64,000 bases of DNA from Arthrobacter bussei (GTDB lineage Bacteria > Actinomycetota > Actinomycetes > Actinomycetales > Micrococcaceae): assembly GCF_009377195.2 (NCBI RefSeq), contig NZ_VJXX01000003.1, positions 186,001 to 250,000 on the forward strand, written 5' to 3'. A program made the translations under genes and the position numbers. Numbering within the stretch: the first letter of the stretch is position 1; every line of letters begins with the position of its first letter. Below, one piece after another: positions 28,443 through 39,469 of the stretch. The notes under the pieces were generated by a model. It was not told the origin of the DNA. It worked only from the letters and a program-made list of their open reading frames with translations, and did not search any database.

Positions 28443-29195
28443 TCAGCTCCCGACCGGTTCCAGGACGGCGCGCACGATCGCGATGAAGTGCGCCGCGAAG
28501 GCTGCGACGGTGAAGGCGTGGAAGAGCTCGTGAAATCCGAAGACCCGCAGCGAGAAATTGGGTCGCTTGATGCCGTAGAACACCGCTCCCGCGATGTAGA
28601 GGGCACCGCCGACGCAGATCAGGATCCCGGCCGCGAGGTCGGCGGCGAAGAAGTCCGGCATGTAGAAGACCGATCCGAGCCCCAGTGCAACGTAGATCGG
28701 CACGTACAGCCAGCGGGGCGCGTCCACCCACAGGTTCCTGAAGAGGACCCCGGCGATCGCCCCGCTCCAGATGATCCACAGCAGCATTTCGGCCTTGCCG
28801 CGCTCCAGCAGCGCCCAGGCGAGCGGCGTGTAGGACCCGGCGATGACCAGCATGATGTTCGTGTGGTCCAGTCGCTTGAGGACCACCCTCACCCCGGGGC
28901 TCCAGTTGCCGCGGTGGTAGACAGCGCTCACTCCGAAGAGCAGCACGCCCGTGAGGGCGTAGATGCCGGAAGCCACCTTCAGCCCGGGCGTCGGGGCGAG
29001 GGCGATCAGCACGATCCCTGCGGCGATCGCCAGCGGAGTGGCGGCGGCGTGGATCCAGCCCCGCCACAGCGGCTTGGTCGCCATGGCATCGGCGAGCGGA
29101 CCGGTCACCGAGGCGACGGTGTCCTGGAGGGTCGAGGGCTGCGCGTCGACGGGTTCCGAAGGGCCTGGGGCAGGGACCGGAGGGCGCGGGGTCAT
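28443..29195 (-). CDS. Hemolysin III / PAQR family membrane protein
   Basis: The product has 250 residues and seven predicted membrane segments. Conserved parts include SAVYHRGNWSP near helix 2-3 (the family's His/Ser site), LDHTNIMLVIAGSYTPLA, and near the C-terminus FGFHELFHAFTVAAFAAHF (the HxxxH zinc-binding pair). Bacterial members are linked to membrane fluidity. The location next to the Z-prenyl transferase is conserved with mycobacteria. The N-terminal ~45 residues are Pro/Thr-rich. Confidence 0.9.
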   Translation of the reverse strand: MTPRPPVPAPGPSEPVDAQPSTLQDTVASVTGPLADAMATKPLWRGWIHAAATPLAIAAGIVLIALAPTPGLKVASGIYALTGVLLFGVSAVYHRGNWSPGVRVVLKRLDHTNIMLVIAGSYTPLAWALLERGKAEMLLWIIWSGAIAGVLFRNLWVDAPRWLYVPIYVALGLGSVFYMPDFFAADLAAGILICVGGALYIAGAVFYGIKRPNFSLRVFGFHELFHAFTVAAFAAHFIAIVRAVLEPVGS

Positions 29196-29223
29196 CCCCG
29201 GATTCTAGCTCACCGCGCTTGAT

Positions 29224-29239
29224 GTTACCCGTCGGTAAC
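29224..29239. promoter_or_regulatory. GTTAC-N6-GTAAC palindrome between hlyIII and the prenyl transferase
   Basis: GTTACCcgtcGGTAAC is a perfect 6+6 inverted repeat with 4-base spacing. It has the same half-site and spacing as the one upstream of livK. It lies 28 bases from the hlyIII start, in the divergent intergenic region. Confidence 0.45.
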
Positions 29240-29388
29240 CCTGCCCGCGGCTCCCACGCTCGGCAGGAATGCAGCCCTTTGTCAGGCAACTGCCGGTACG
29301 GTAGGGACAGGTGCGCGGGGCGGGTTCGTCCTGTGGGATGTGGAGTCTCCGGCCGGACCGGAGCAGGACCAGGGGAGGGGAGCCGGGC

Positions 29389-30156
29389 GTGACGTGGAAC
29401 TTCCCCGAGGTCGGCTACAGCTTCTACGAGCGCAGGCTCCAGCGGAACCTCGCTCCTGAGCGGATCCCGCACCACATCGGGGTCATGGTGGACGGCAACC
29501 GGCGCTGGGCCAAGCTCGCAGGTGCCCCGACCAGTCACGGGCACCAGGCCGGGGCGGACAAGATCCACGAGTTCCTCGGCTGGTGCGAGGAACTCGGAGT
29601 CGACGTGGTGACGCTCTACATGCTCTCCACGGACAACATGGGCCGGCCCCAGGAGGAGATCGACCAGCTCCTCGACATCATCGCCAACACGCTGGACCGC
29701 CTCGGTGAGAGCAACCGTGTCCGCGTGCAGCCCGTGGGGGCGCTCGACCTCCTGCCCGAGGACCTCGGGGCGAAGCTCGTGAGCCTGGCTGCCTCCACCG
29801 CCACTATCGACGGGCTGCACGTCAATGTCGCTGTCGGCTACGGGGGGCGGCGGGAGATCGTCGATGCCGTCAAGGAACTCATGCGCGACGCGGCGGGCAA
29901 GGGGGCCTCGCTCGAGACCCTGGCCGAGGAACTGACCGACCAGCACATCTCCTCCTTCCTCTACACGCGCGGGCAGCAGGATCCGGACCTCGTGATCCGG
30001 ACGTCGGGCGAGCAGCGCCTGTCCGGATTCCTGATGTGGCAGAGCGCCTACAGCGAGTTCTACTTCTGCGAGGCGCTGTGGCCGGATTTCCGGCGCGTCG
30101 ACTTCCTCCGGGCCCTGCGGGACTTCGGTCGCAGACAGCGCCGCTTCGGGTCCTGA
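29389..30156 (+). CDS. Isoprenyl (Z-type) transferase, UppS family
   Basis: This cis-prenyltransferase adds isopentenyl units to an allylic diphosphate. The catalytic VMVDGNRRWAK (D35), the TLYMLSTDNMGRP segment, and the C-terminal DLVIRTSGEQRLSGFLMWQSAYSE region are present. It ends RRFGS. In mycobacteria the gene in this position (next to hemolysin III) makes short-chain Z-farnesyl diphosphate, so a short-chain role is likely, but an undecaprenyl synthase cannot be excluded. GTG 29389 has a purine-rich AGGGGAGGGG upstream. Length 255. Confidence 0.9.
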   Translation: MTWNFPEVGYSFYERRLQRNLAPERIPHHIGVMVDGNRRWAKLAGAPTSHGHQAGADKIHEFLGWCEELGVDVVTLYMLSTDNMGRPQEEIDQLLDIIANTLDRLGESNRVRVQPVGALDLLPEDLGAKLVSLAASTATIDGLHVNVAVGYGGRREIVDAVKELMRDAAGKGASLETLAEELTDQHISSFLYTRGQQDPDLVIRTSGEQRLSGFLMWQSAYSEFYFCEALWPDFRRVDFLRALRDFGRRQRRFGS

Positions 30157-30207
30157 GAGTTCACCGAGCCTTAACATCCGACACGCGGAACGAGACCTGT
30201 GTCACGC

Positions 30208-30393
30208 GGCTCGACGGCGTAGGGTCGAGCCATCGACGGCAGTCCAGAACCGTCGACGGAAGGCCGCTGATGACGCCGACGATGCTGGCAGGCATCTCGT
30301 ACGAGTCGGGGAGGCCGCGCCCGGCCTCCCGGCCGGAACGCACCACCCCAACCCTACGAATTCGGGGTGTGCCCACCCCGGAGCGGAGTCCAC
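30208..30393 (+). promoter_or_regulatory. Structured leader upstream of the PIN-PhoH gene
   Basis: Four hairpins can be drawn in order. P1 is GGCTCGA/TCGAGCC (30208-30214, 30225-30231). P2 is TCGACGG/CCGTCGA (30233-30239, 30250-30256). P3 is GGGAGGCCG/CGGCCTCCC (30309-30317, 30322-30330). P4 is CGGGGTG/CACCCCG (30363-30369, 30374-30380). P1 and P2 both have 7-bp stems and 10-base loops. TAGGGT at 30220-30225 could be a -10, in which case P1 would be DNA-level only. A short ORF starts between P2 and P3. I know of no named RNA that matches. Confidence 0.45.
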
Positions 30394-30458
30394 GTGGCCA
30401 CACCGATCACCTCCCAGCAGGACCCCACCACCGGTACCGCCGCACCCGTGGCGCATGA
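30270..30458 (+). CDS. Possible short upstream ORF (leader peptide or small protein)
   Basis: This 62-codon ORF starts with ATG 30270, preceded by GGAAGG (30258-30263) with ideal 6-base spacing. It reads [14 protein letters not shown] and then becomes Arg/Pro-rich. The first ~25 codons have nearly all G or C at the third position; the later ones do not. It runs past the PhoH start at 30394 in another frame, so translation of the two may be linked. In mycobacteria phoH2 is preceded by a small antitoxin gene (phoAT), but I see no proof of homology. It could also be chance. Confidence 0.3.
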   Translation: MTPTMLAGISYESGRPRPASRPERTTPTLRIRGVPTPERSPRGHTDHLPAGPHHRYRRTRGA

Positions 30459-31767
30459 CACCGACCCAGGTTCCTCATCACGCCGGAGCTACGTCATCGA
30501 CACCTCCGTCCTGCTCTCGGATCCCCGCGCGGTCCTGCGGTTCGCCGAGCACGAGGTGATCCTGCCCGTCATCGTCATCAGCGAGCTCGAGGGCAAGCGG
30601 CACGACCCGGAGCTGGGGTACTTTGCCCGGAAGGCGCTCCGCCTGCTCGACGACCTGCGCGTCGCGAATGACGGTCTCGACCGGGACGTGCCCCTCGGCG
30701 ACGAGGGAGGCACGCTGCGCGTCGAGCTGAACCACGTCTCGGCGGAGGTCCTGCCCGTGGGGTTCCGCAGCGGAGACAACGATGCCCGGATCCTCGCCGT
30801 GGCGAAGAACCTGTCCGTGGAGGGGCGGGCCGTCACCGTCGTCTCCAAGGATCTGCCGATGCGGGTCAAGGCGTCCGCGATGGGTCTGCAGGCCGACGAG
30901 TACCGCAACGAGTTCGTCAGGGACTCGGGCTGGACGGGTGTCGCCGAGCTCGACGCGACGGTCGAGGAGGTCAACGCCCTGTACGACCACGAGGCCGTCT
31001 TCGTGCCGGCCGGCGCCGAGCAGCCGGTCAACACGGGTGTCATCATGCTCTCGCCGCGCGGCTCCGCCCTGGGGCGCGTGGGTGCGGACAAGCAGATACG
31101 GCTCGTCCGCGGCGACCGCGACGTCTTCGGGCTGCACGGACGGTCCGCGGAACAGCGCCTGGCGATCGACCTGCTCCTGGATCCGGAGGTGGGGATCGTC
31201 TCCCTCGGTGGCCGCGCCGGAACCGGCAAGTCCGCCCTGGCCCTGTGTGCAGGCCTGGAAGCCGTCCTGGAGCGCCGTGAACACCGCAAGGTGGTGGTCT
31301 TCCGGCCGCTCTACGCCGTCGGCGGCCAGGAACTCGGTCACCTGCCCGGCAGTGAGAACGAGAAGATGAACCCCTGGGCCCAGGCGGTCTTCGACACGCT
31401 CGGGGCCCTCGTGTCCCAGGAGGTCGTCGAGGAGGTCATGGACCGCGGGATGCTGGAGGTGCTGCCCCTCACGCACATCCGCGGACGCAGCCTGCACGAC
31501 TCCTTCGTGATCGTCGACGAGGCGCAGTCGCTCGAGAAGAACGTGCTGCTGACCGTCATGAGCCGCATCGGGCAGAACTCGAAGATCGTCCTGACGCACG
31601 ATGTCGCGCAGCGGGACAACCTGCGCGTCGGCCGGCACGACGGCATCGCCGCCGTCGTGGAGACGCTCAAGGGGCACCCGCTGTTCGGTCACGTCACCCT
31701 GACGCGGTCCGAGCGCTCGCCGATCGCGGCCCTCGTGACCGAACTCCTCGAGGGCGCGGAGATCTAG
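30394..31767 (+). CDS. PIN domain-PhoH ATPase fusion (PhoH2-like)
   Basis: This 457-residue protein has an N-terminal PIN ribonuclease-type domain ([14 protein letters not shown]36; the acidic cluster continues with SELEGKRHD and [12 protein letters not shown]) and a C-terminal PhoH P-loop ATPase (Walker [10 protein letters not shown]279; [16 protein letters not shown]alker B). PIN-PhoH proteins of this type in mycobacteria are RNA helicase/RNases. GTG 30394 has GGAG 5 bases upstream. The N-terminal ~30 residues are Thr/Pro-rich and not conserved. Neighbouring genes match the mycobacterial phoH2 region. Confidence 0.93.
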   Translation: MATPITSQQDPTTGTAAPVAHDTDPGSSSRRSYVIDTSVLLSDPRAVLRFAEHEVILPVIVISELEGKRHDPELGYFARKALRLLDDLRVANDGLDRDVPLGDEGGTLRVELNHVSAEVLPVGFRSGDNDARILAVAKNLSVEGRAVTVVSKDLPMRVKASAMGLQADEYRNEFVRDSGWTGVAELDATVEEVNALYDHEAVFVPAGAEQPVNTGVIMLSPRGSALGRVGADKQIRLVRGDRDVFGLHGRSAEQRLAIDLLLDPEVGIVSLGGRAGTGKSALALCAGLEAVLERREHRKVVVFRPLYAVGGQELGHLPGSENEKMNPWAQAVFDTLGALVSQEVVEEVMDRGMLEVLPLTHIRGRSLHDSFVIVDEAQSLEKNVLLTVMSRIGQNSKIVLTHDVAQRDNLRVGRHDGIAAVVETLKGHPLFGHVTLTRSERSPIAALVTELLEGAEI

Positions 31768-31847
31768 GTGATGGGCGGGACGGGCGTCCTGTCCACAGGG
31801 GCGCGTGCCGGGCGCGACGACGTCGGGCGGTCCCGTAGCGTGGCGGC

Positions 31848-32354
31848 GTGATCACCGCACTCGACGCGTATCTGCGGGACGCGCCCGTCGCCTTCGGGCT
31901 GCTGGCGGTGGCGCTCACCGCCTTCGTGGTCGTCGGCGTGCGGCTGAGCGTGATCGACGGGCGCACGCACCGGCTCCCGAACGGCATCGTCCTGCCGTCC
32001 TACCCCGCGGCGGCCCTCCTGCTCTCAGCGGCCGGTGCGAGCGCGGGTGAGTGGCACAGGGTGCTCGGCATGCTCGGCGGGGCGGCCGTGCTCTGGCTGG
32101 CGTTCGGAGCGCTGCACCTGCTGTACCGGCAGGGACTGGGGTTCGGCGACGTCAAGCTCGCCGGGCTGGTGGGCCTCTACCTGGGCTATGCCGGCTGGGC
32201 CGCGGTGTGGTGGGGCCCGTTCCTCGCACTCCTGCTCGGGGGGGCGTGGAGCCTTGTCCTCGTGGTCACCCGGAGGGCCACGCTGCGCTCCTCGGTGGCC
32301 TTCGGTCCGTTCCTCGTCGCGGGTGCGGCGCTCACGCTGGCTGTACTACCCTGA
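31848..32354 (+). CDS. A24-family prepilin peptidase (CpaA/TadV type)
   Basis: This membrane aspartyl protease of 168 residues carries D37 in the VIDGRTHRLPN motif (catalytic Asp and the conserved RxxPN) and D101 in GLGFGDVKLAG, matching the GxGD site. It lacks the N-terminal methyltransferase domain, so it is the short TadV/CpaA type. No pilin or Tad genes are in the window. GTG 31848 follows TAGCGT (31836-31841) by six bases with no Shine-Dalgarno sequence, so it is probably leaderless. Confidence 0.9.
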   Translation: MITALDAYLRDAPVAFGLLAVALTAFVVVGVRLSVIDGRTHRLPNGIVLPSYPAAALLLSAAGASAGEWHRVLGMLGGAAVLWLAFGALHLLYRQGLGFGDVKLAGLVGLYLGYAGWAAVWWGPFLALLLGGAWSLVLVVTRRATLRSSVAFGPFLVAGAALTLAVLP

Positions 32355-32359
32355 CAGCC

Positions 32360-32830
32360 GTGCCCACTCCAGACTTCGTCCTCGCCCTCCGCAGCAAGAT
32401 CGGTCACGATCCGCTCTGGCTCCCCGGCGTGGGAGGCGTGGTGTTCGACGGCGACGGCCGGGTCCTCCTCGGCCAGCGCGCCGACAACCGGGCATGGACG
32501 ATCATCACCGGCATGGTGGACCCGGGGGAGGAGCCCGCCGTCGCCCTGCGCCGCGAGGTCGAGGAGGAGACGGGTGTCCTCGTCGAGGTGGAGCACCTGC
32601 TGGACACCGGCGTCGTCGGGCCCATCACGTTCCCGAACGGGGACGTCTGCACCTTCCTGAACCTCGACTTCCGGTGCCGAGCGATCGGCGGGGAGGCTCG
32701 CGTCAACGACGATGAGTCACTCGACGTGCGCTGGTTCCACCTCGATGACCTACCGGACCTCAATCCGAGGCACCGGGCCCTCGTGCTGGGCGCCGGGGAC
32801 TTCGATGGCCGAACCCGATTCGTGTCCTGA
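32360..32830 (+). CDS. Nudix hydrolase
   Basis: This 156-residue NUDIX protein has a perfect Nudix box: G-MVDPG-E-EPAVALR-REVEEETGV (about residues 53-75). It hydrolyses a nucleoside diphosphate derivative, but the substrate is not known. GTG 32360 follows TACCCT by seven bases and no Shine-Dalgarno sequence is seen; longer in-frame readings overlap the prepilin peptidase. It is followed by a bidirectional terminator. Confidence 0.92.
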   Translation: MPTPDFVLALRSKIGHDPLWLPGVGGVVFDGDGRVLLGQRADNRAWTIITGMVDPGEEPAVALRREVEEETGVLVEVEHLLDTGVVGPITFPNGDVCTFLNLDFRCRAIGGEARVNDDESLDVRWFHLDDLPDLNPRHRALVLGAGDFDGRTRFVS

Positions 32831-32831
32831 C

Positions 32832-32857
32832 GAGGCGGCGCCGGGCGGCGCCGCCTC
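32832..32857. terminator. Bidirectional terminator
   Basis: GAGGCGGCGCC (32832-32842) pairs perfectly with 32847-32857, with the loop GGGC. It lies between the convergent Nudix and MFS genes. Confidence 0.75.
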
Positions 32858-32864
32858 TCGCGTC

Positions 32865-35212
<2,348 letters not shown>

Positions 35213-35221
35213 GAAGTACAT

Positions 35222-35250
35222 ATTTGCACTATGTGGTTCTAGGTGCAAAT
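35222..35250. promoter_or_regulatory. Predicted TetR operator / promoter
   Basis: ATTTGCAC (35222-35229) and GTGCAAAT (35243-35250) form a perfect 8-bp inverted repeat with 13-base spacing, 10 bases upstream of the TetR start codon. On the minus strand TTGCAC in the distal arm could be a -35, with AAATAT 17 bases on as the -10. The repeat therefore covers the whole promoter, as expected for autorepression. Confidence 0.6.
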
Positions 35251-35264
35251 CGTTCCGGAACGGA

Positions 35265-35298
35265 GAAGGGGTGCACCGCAGTCGCGGTGCACCCCTTC
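35265..35298. terminator. fumC terminator
   Basis: GAAGGGGTGCACCGC (35265-35279) pairs exactly with 35284-35298, loop AGTC. It follows fumC on the minus strand and insulates the TetR promoter. Confidence 0.85.
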
Positions 35299-35314
35299 CA
35301 AGGAAGGCCCGGAA

Positions 35315-36793
35315 TCAGCCCTGGGGCGGGCGGGTCATCGAGAGCACGTCGAGCGCGGAGTCGAGCTGTGCCTCCGTGAGCTCGCCCCGCTCGACGAAGC
35401 CGAGGGCGATGACGGCCTCGCGGACGGTCAGCCCCTCGGCCACGGCCTTCTTGGCGATCTTCGCCGCGTTCTCGTAGCCGATGTACTTGTTCAGCGGCGT
35501 CACGATCGACGGTGAGGCCTCGGCGAGGAACCGGGCCCGTTCGACGTTCGCGGTGATGCCGTCGATCATGCGGTCGGCGGAGACCCGCGTGGAGTTGCTG
35601 AGCAGGCGGATCGACTCGAGGACGTTGCGAGCGATCACGGGGATGCCGACGTTGAGCTCGAAGGCGCCGTTGGTCCCCGACCACGCGACGGTGGCGTCGT
35701 TGCCGACCACCTGGGCGCAGACCATGATGACCGCTTCGGCGATGACGGGATTGACCTTGCCCGGCATGATCGAGGAACCGGGCTGCAGGTCGGGGAGGGC
35801 GATCTCACCGAGGCCCGTGTTCGGACCCGAGCCGAGCCAGCGGAGGTCGTTGTGGATCTTGGTCAGTGAGACCGCGATGGTCCGCAGCATGCCCGAGATC
35901 TCGACGAGGGAGTCGCGGTTCGCCTGGGCCTCGAAGTGGTCGCGGGCCTCGGTCAGGGGGAGTCCGGTGTCCTCGGCGAGCAGGTCGATCACGCGGGCCG
36001 AGAATCCGGCGGGAGTGTTGATGCCGGTGCCGACGGCCGTCCCGCCGAGCGGTACCTCGGCCACGCGCGCGAGGGAGGCGTGGATGCGCTCGATCCCGTA
36101 GCGGACCTGGGCGGCGTAGCCGCCGAACTCCTGGCCGAGCGTCACCGGGGTGGCGTCCATGAGGTGGGTACGGCCGGACTTCACGACGGTGCTGAACTCG
36201 GCGGCCTTCCGCTCGAGCGCCTCGGCGAGGTGCGTGAGCGCCGGGACCAGGTCCTTGACGAGGGCGGAGGTGGCGGCCACGTGGACCGAGGTGGGGAAGA
36301 CGTCGTTGGAGGACTGCGACGCGTTGACGTGGTCGTTGGGGTGGACCGTCGTCGTGCTGCCTGCGGCCTCGAGCGCGCGGGTCGCGAGTGTCGCGATGAC
36401 CTCGTTGGCGTTCATGTTCGAGGACGTGCCGGAGCCGGTCTGGTAGATGTCCACCGGGAAGTCGCCGTCGTACCGGCCCGAGGCCACGTCCTCGGCGGCA
36501 GCCTCGATGGCCCTGGCGCGCTCCTCGTCGAGCACATCGAGCTCGGCGTTGGCCGTGGCGGCGGCCTTCTTGATGCGGGCCAGCGCCTCGATGTGCGCCC
36601 GCTCCAGGGTGGTGCCGGAGATGGGGAAGTTCTCGACGGCGCGCTGCGTCTGGGCCCGGTAGAGGGCATTGACCGGGACGCGCACCTCACCCATGGTGTC
36701 GTGCTCGATGCGGTACTCCACGGCGTCCTCCGTACCCGGCGTCGCGCCGGTCGGGGAGCTGGGATCAGGACTGGCTGCAGGCGTTGGAGTCAT
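35315..36793 (-). CDS. fumC: Fumarate hydratase class II
   Basis: This oxygen-stable TCA-cycle enzyme interconverts fumarate and malate. The class II signature [26 protein letters not shown], and [21 protein letters not shown] are all visible. Length 492; the first ~25 residues (Thr/Pro/Ser-rich) extend beyond most homologues. ATG 36793 is chosen; an in-frame extension to 36910 is implausible antisense-like sequence. The pairing with carbonic anhydrase, DUF4245 and glpX follows the mycobacterial order. Confidence 0.96.
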   Translation of the reverse strand: MTPTPAASPDPSSPTGATPGTEDAVEYRIEHDTMGEVRVPVNALYRAQTQRAVENFPISGTTLERAHIEALARIKKAAATANAELDVLDEERARAIEAAAEDVASGRYDGDFPVDIYQTGSGTSSNMNANEVIATLATRALEAAGSTTTVHPNDHVNASQSSNDVFPTSVHVAATSALVKDLVPALTHLAEALERKAAEFSTVVKSGRTHLMDATPVTLGQEFGGYAAQVRYGIERIHASLARVAEVPLGGTAVGTGINTPAGFSARVIDLLAEDTGLPLTEARDHFEAQANRDSLVEISGMLRTIAVSLTKIHNDLRWLGSGPNTGLGEIALPDLQPGSSIMPGKVNPVIAEAVIMVCAQVVGNDATVAWSGTNGAFELNVGIPVIARNVLESIRLLSNSTRVSADRMIDGITANVERARFLAEASPSIVTPLNKYIGYENAAKIAKKAVAEGLTVREAVIALGFVERGELTEAQLDSALDVLSMTRPPQG

Positions 36794-36815
36794 GCCGCAA
36801 TTCTCGCCGTTCGCG

Positions 36816-37430
36816 TTACGGTGCGCCAAATCCCGACACGAGCACGGCCTTGCCCTCGTCGAGGCGGTAGGAGACGCCGATGACGGCCACCTCTCCCCGC
36901 CCCACCGCATCGGCGATCACCCGGGAACTGTCCACGAGACGCTGCGTGGTCTGCTTCGTGTGCTCGATGACCGTCTCGTTGAGGTCCGTCACCCCGCCGC
37001 GCCGCGCGGTGAGCACCGAGGGCGTGATCCGCTCCACGAGGTCCCGCAGGAATCCGGTGGGCATCTCTCCCGTGTCGACGGCCTGCATGGTGGCCGTCAC
37101 CGCGCCGCAGCTGTCATGACCCAGGACCACGATCAGCGGCACGCCGAGCACACTCACGCTGTACTCGAGCGAGCCGAGGACGGCGTCGTCGATCACCTGG
37201 CCCGCCGTCCGCACCACGAAGACATCGCCGAGACCGAGATCGAAGATGATCTCGGCGGCGAGGCGCGAGTCGGAGCAGCCGAAGATCACGGCGAACGGGT
37301 TCTGCGTGTTCACCAGGGCCGTGCGGCGCGACGCGTCCTGATTGGGGTGCGAGACGTCCGAGGCGACGAAGCGGTCGTTGCCCGCCTGGAGGCGGGACCA
37401 GGCGGCGGCGGGGGTCAGTTGCTGGGTCAC
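36816..37430 (-). CDS. Beta-class carbonic anhydrase
   Basis: This enzyme hydrates CO2 to bicarbonate. The zinc ligands are C52-x-D54-x-R56 in the [10 protein letters not shown] motif and H105..C108 in GHDSCGAV. Length 204. The Asp/Arg dyad and the second ligand pair are intact, so it should be active. It is close upstream of fumC (22 bases between the reading frames), so the two may be co-transcribed. Confidence 0.95.
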   Translation of the reverse strand: MTQQLTPAAAWSRLQAGNDRFVASDVSHPNQDASRRTALVNTQNPFAVIFGCSDSRLAAEIIFDLGLGDVFVVRTAGQVIDDAVLGSLEYSVSVLGVPLIVVLGHDSCGAVTATMQAVDTGEMPTGFLRDLVERITPSVLTARRGGVTDLNETVIEHTKQTTQRLVDSSRVIADAVGRGEVAVIGVSYRLDEGKAVLVSGFGAP

Positions 37431-37467
37431 GCGCCCACTGTACTGTCCGCCCGCGGAGGCGCTGCCC

Positions 37468-38208
37468 TCAGGACCCGTCCGTGTCCGAAGATGACAGCCG
37501 TTCGGCCTCCTCGACGGCGTTCCGCCGCACGTCGTCGATCACGGCCTCGCCCATGGTGTCGAACTCGGTGAGCGACGCCTCGCCGTTGAGGATGACGGTG
37601 GACCCGTCGATCTCCGAGGTCAGCACGCTGTCACCGTTGGGGGCGTCGAGCAGCTCCCAGTCGAGTCCACCGATGGTCCGGGTGCCCGAGACCTGGGCGT
37701 CGCCGATCCGCTGGGCGGTCCAGGTCGGGTTGGCATCGTCCGTCTGGGTGAGCTGGATGAACCCCGTGTCGGACGTCAGGAAGCCGACCTCCCAGAAGTC
37801 GACGCCGTCACTCCTGCCGGTGACCCACCGCGCGTAGTTGGAGGACCAGCCCTCGGGGAGATCCGGCGAGGCCGGCAGGTAACCGGCGTCCCCGGCAGCC
37901 TGGCGGGCGATCGTGCTGACGTCGATGTCACGCTGGTAGGTCTCGGCCGTGTACGTCGGGTTGAGGAAGTAGACGGGGAGCACGACGGCGATGGTCGCGC
38001 CCGTAGCGATCAGCATCCCTCGCGCGGACGAGCTGGCACGCTTGGCCTGGTTCGGGGTGAGGGTGATGGGCGGTGCGTCGTCGTTCAGCTCCGCCTCGAG
38101 GCGCGCCGCGTCGGCCGCCCGCCGCGCACGGTCCCCGGCGCCGTCCTGTCCCTCGACCGGACCGTTCCCGGCCCCGGTGATGTCCCGTTCCCCGCCCTGA
38201 GTGCTCAC
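37468..38208 (-). CDS. DUF4245 domain membrane protein
   Basis: A conserved actinobacterial protein (246 residues) found between fum and glpX. A soluble N-terminus of ~60 residues leads to a single membrane helix (MLIATGATIAVVLPVYFL, ~65-82) and an extracellular domain with LPEGWSSNYARWVTGRSDGV and TIGGLDWELLDAPNG. Function unknown. GTG 38208 is chosen because upstream sequence is less conserved-looking; no good Shine-Dalgarno sequence is seen. Confidence 0.82.
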   Translation of the reverse strand: MSTQGGERDITGAGNGPVEGQDGAGDRARRAADAARLEAELNDDAPPITLTPNQAKRASSSARGMLIATGATIAVVLPVYFLNPTYTAETYQRDIDVSTIARQAAGDAGYLPASPDLPEGWSSNYARWVTGRSDGVDFWEVGFLTSDTGFIQLTQTDDANPTWTAQRIGDAQVSGTRTIGGLDWELLDAPNGDSVLTSEIDGSTVILNGEASLTEFDTMGEAVIDDVRRNAVEEAERLSSSDTDGS

Positions 38209-38373
38209 CGGTCCATTTTCGCTGATGCGGAGCGCCCCGCCTAACCGGGCGCGACGTCCCGAGGCGCACGTATGCCTCATCACAGGGTGGGAGGCACGGG
38301 GCCCGCCTATGATGGCAGCACGGAACAGGCACGCCTGCGCGCTGCCGAGCCACCTTCGACGATGAGGATAGAC

Positions 38374-39414
38374 GTGTCCCAGAACGCGACCAATGCCCAG
38401 TATTCGACGCTGTCACCGGCCCTGGCGGTCGGGGACGACGAGCCGGACCGGAACCTCGCCCTCGAACTCGTCCGCGTCACGGAGGCCGCCGCCATCGCCG
38501 GTGGGCACTGGGTGGGCTTCGGGGACAAGAACCTGGCCGACGGCGCCGCCGTGGACGCCATGCGCTCCCTCCTGCAGACCGTGCACTTCAACGGGATCGT
38601 CGTCATCGGCGAGGGCGAGAAGGACGAGGCGCCGATGCTGTTCAACGGTGAGCGCGTCGGGGACGGCAGCGGACCGGAGTGCGACGTCGCCGTCGACCCG
38701 ATCGACGGCACGCGCCTGACGGCGCTGGGCATCAACAACGCGCTCGCGGTCCTCGCCGTGGCCGAGCGGGGCTCCATGTTCGACCCCTCGGCGGTGTTCT
38801 ACATGGAGAAGCTCGTGACGGGTCCGGAGGCGGCCGACATGGTGGATCTGCGCCTGCCGGTCAAGCAGAACCTGCACCTCATCGCGAAGGCGAACAACAA
38901 GAAGGTCAGCCAGCTCAACGTCATGATCCTGGACCGCGACCGGCACAAGCCCCTCGTCGAGGAGATCCGCGCTGCGGGGGCGCGGACGAAGTTCATCATG
39001 GACGGTGACGTGGCCGGCGCCATCGCTGCGGCCCGGGAGGGCACCGACGTCGACGCCCTGATGGGGATCGGCGGCACGCCCGAGGGGATCGTGGCGGCCT
39101 GCGCCATCAAGTCCCTGGGCGGCGTCATCCAGGGCAGGCTCTGGCCCACCAGCGACGACGAGAAGCAGAAGGCGCTCGACGCCGGCCACGACCTGGACCG
39201 TGTGCTGTCCACCAACGACCTCGTCACGAGCGACAACTGCTACTTCGCCGCCACGGGGATCACCGATGGCGATCTGCTGCGCGGCGTGCGCTACAGCAAG
39301 GACAAGGTGCTGACGCAGTCGATGGTCATGCGCTCGAAGTCCGGGACCATCCGCGTGGTGGACGGTGAGCACCAGGCCCACAAGTGGGAGACGTACGCCC
39401 GCGTCAGGGACTAG
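38374..39414 (+). CDS. glpX: Fructose-1,6-bisphosphatase class II
   Basis: This gluconeogenic enzyme hydrolyses fructose 1,6-bisphosphate. The GlpX metal-binding motif DPIDGTRLTALG, GEGEKDEAPMLF and GIGGTPEGIVAA are clear; it is the Li+-sensitive class II form typical of Actinobacteria. GTG 38374 is preceded by GAGGA with 4-5-base spacing; ATG 38362 would add four residues. Length 346. A -10-like TATGAT lies at 38308-38313. Confidence 0.95.
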   Translation: MSQNATNAQYSTLSPALAVGDDEPDRNLALELVRVTEAAAIAGGHWVGFGDKNLADGAAVDAMRSLLQTVHFNGIVVIGEGEKDEAPMLFNGERVGDGSGPECDVAVDPIDGTRLTALGINNALAVLAVAERGSMFDPSAVFYMEKLVTGPEAADMVDLRLPVKQNLHLIAKANNKKVSQLNVMILDRDRHKPLVEEIRAAGARTKFIMDGDVAGAIAAAREGTDVDALMGIGGTPEGIVAACAIKSLGGVIQGRLWPTSDDEKQKALDAGHDLDRVLSTNDLVTSDNCYFAATGITDGDLLRGVRYSKDKVLTQSMVMRSKSGTIRVVDGEHQAHKWETYARVRD

Positions 39415-39469
39415 GGCGCGGCTTCCGGGCCGGGCCGATTGCGCCGCTGCGCCGCTATAGGCTGATCGG

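Noticed and set aside
30267-30310. CTGATGA core suggesting a hammerhead ribozyme
   Set aside because: The GAAA partner and flanking stems of a hammerhead are missing.
31848-32354. Evidence of a Tad pilus locus
   Set aside because: Only the prepilin peptidase is present; no pilin, TadA or TadB/C genes lie next to it.
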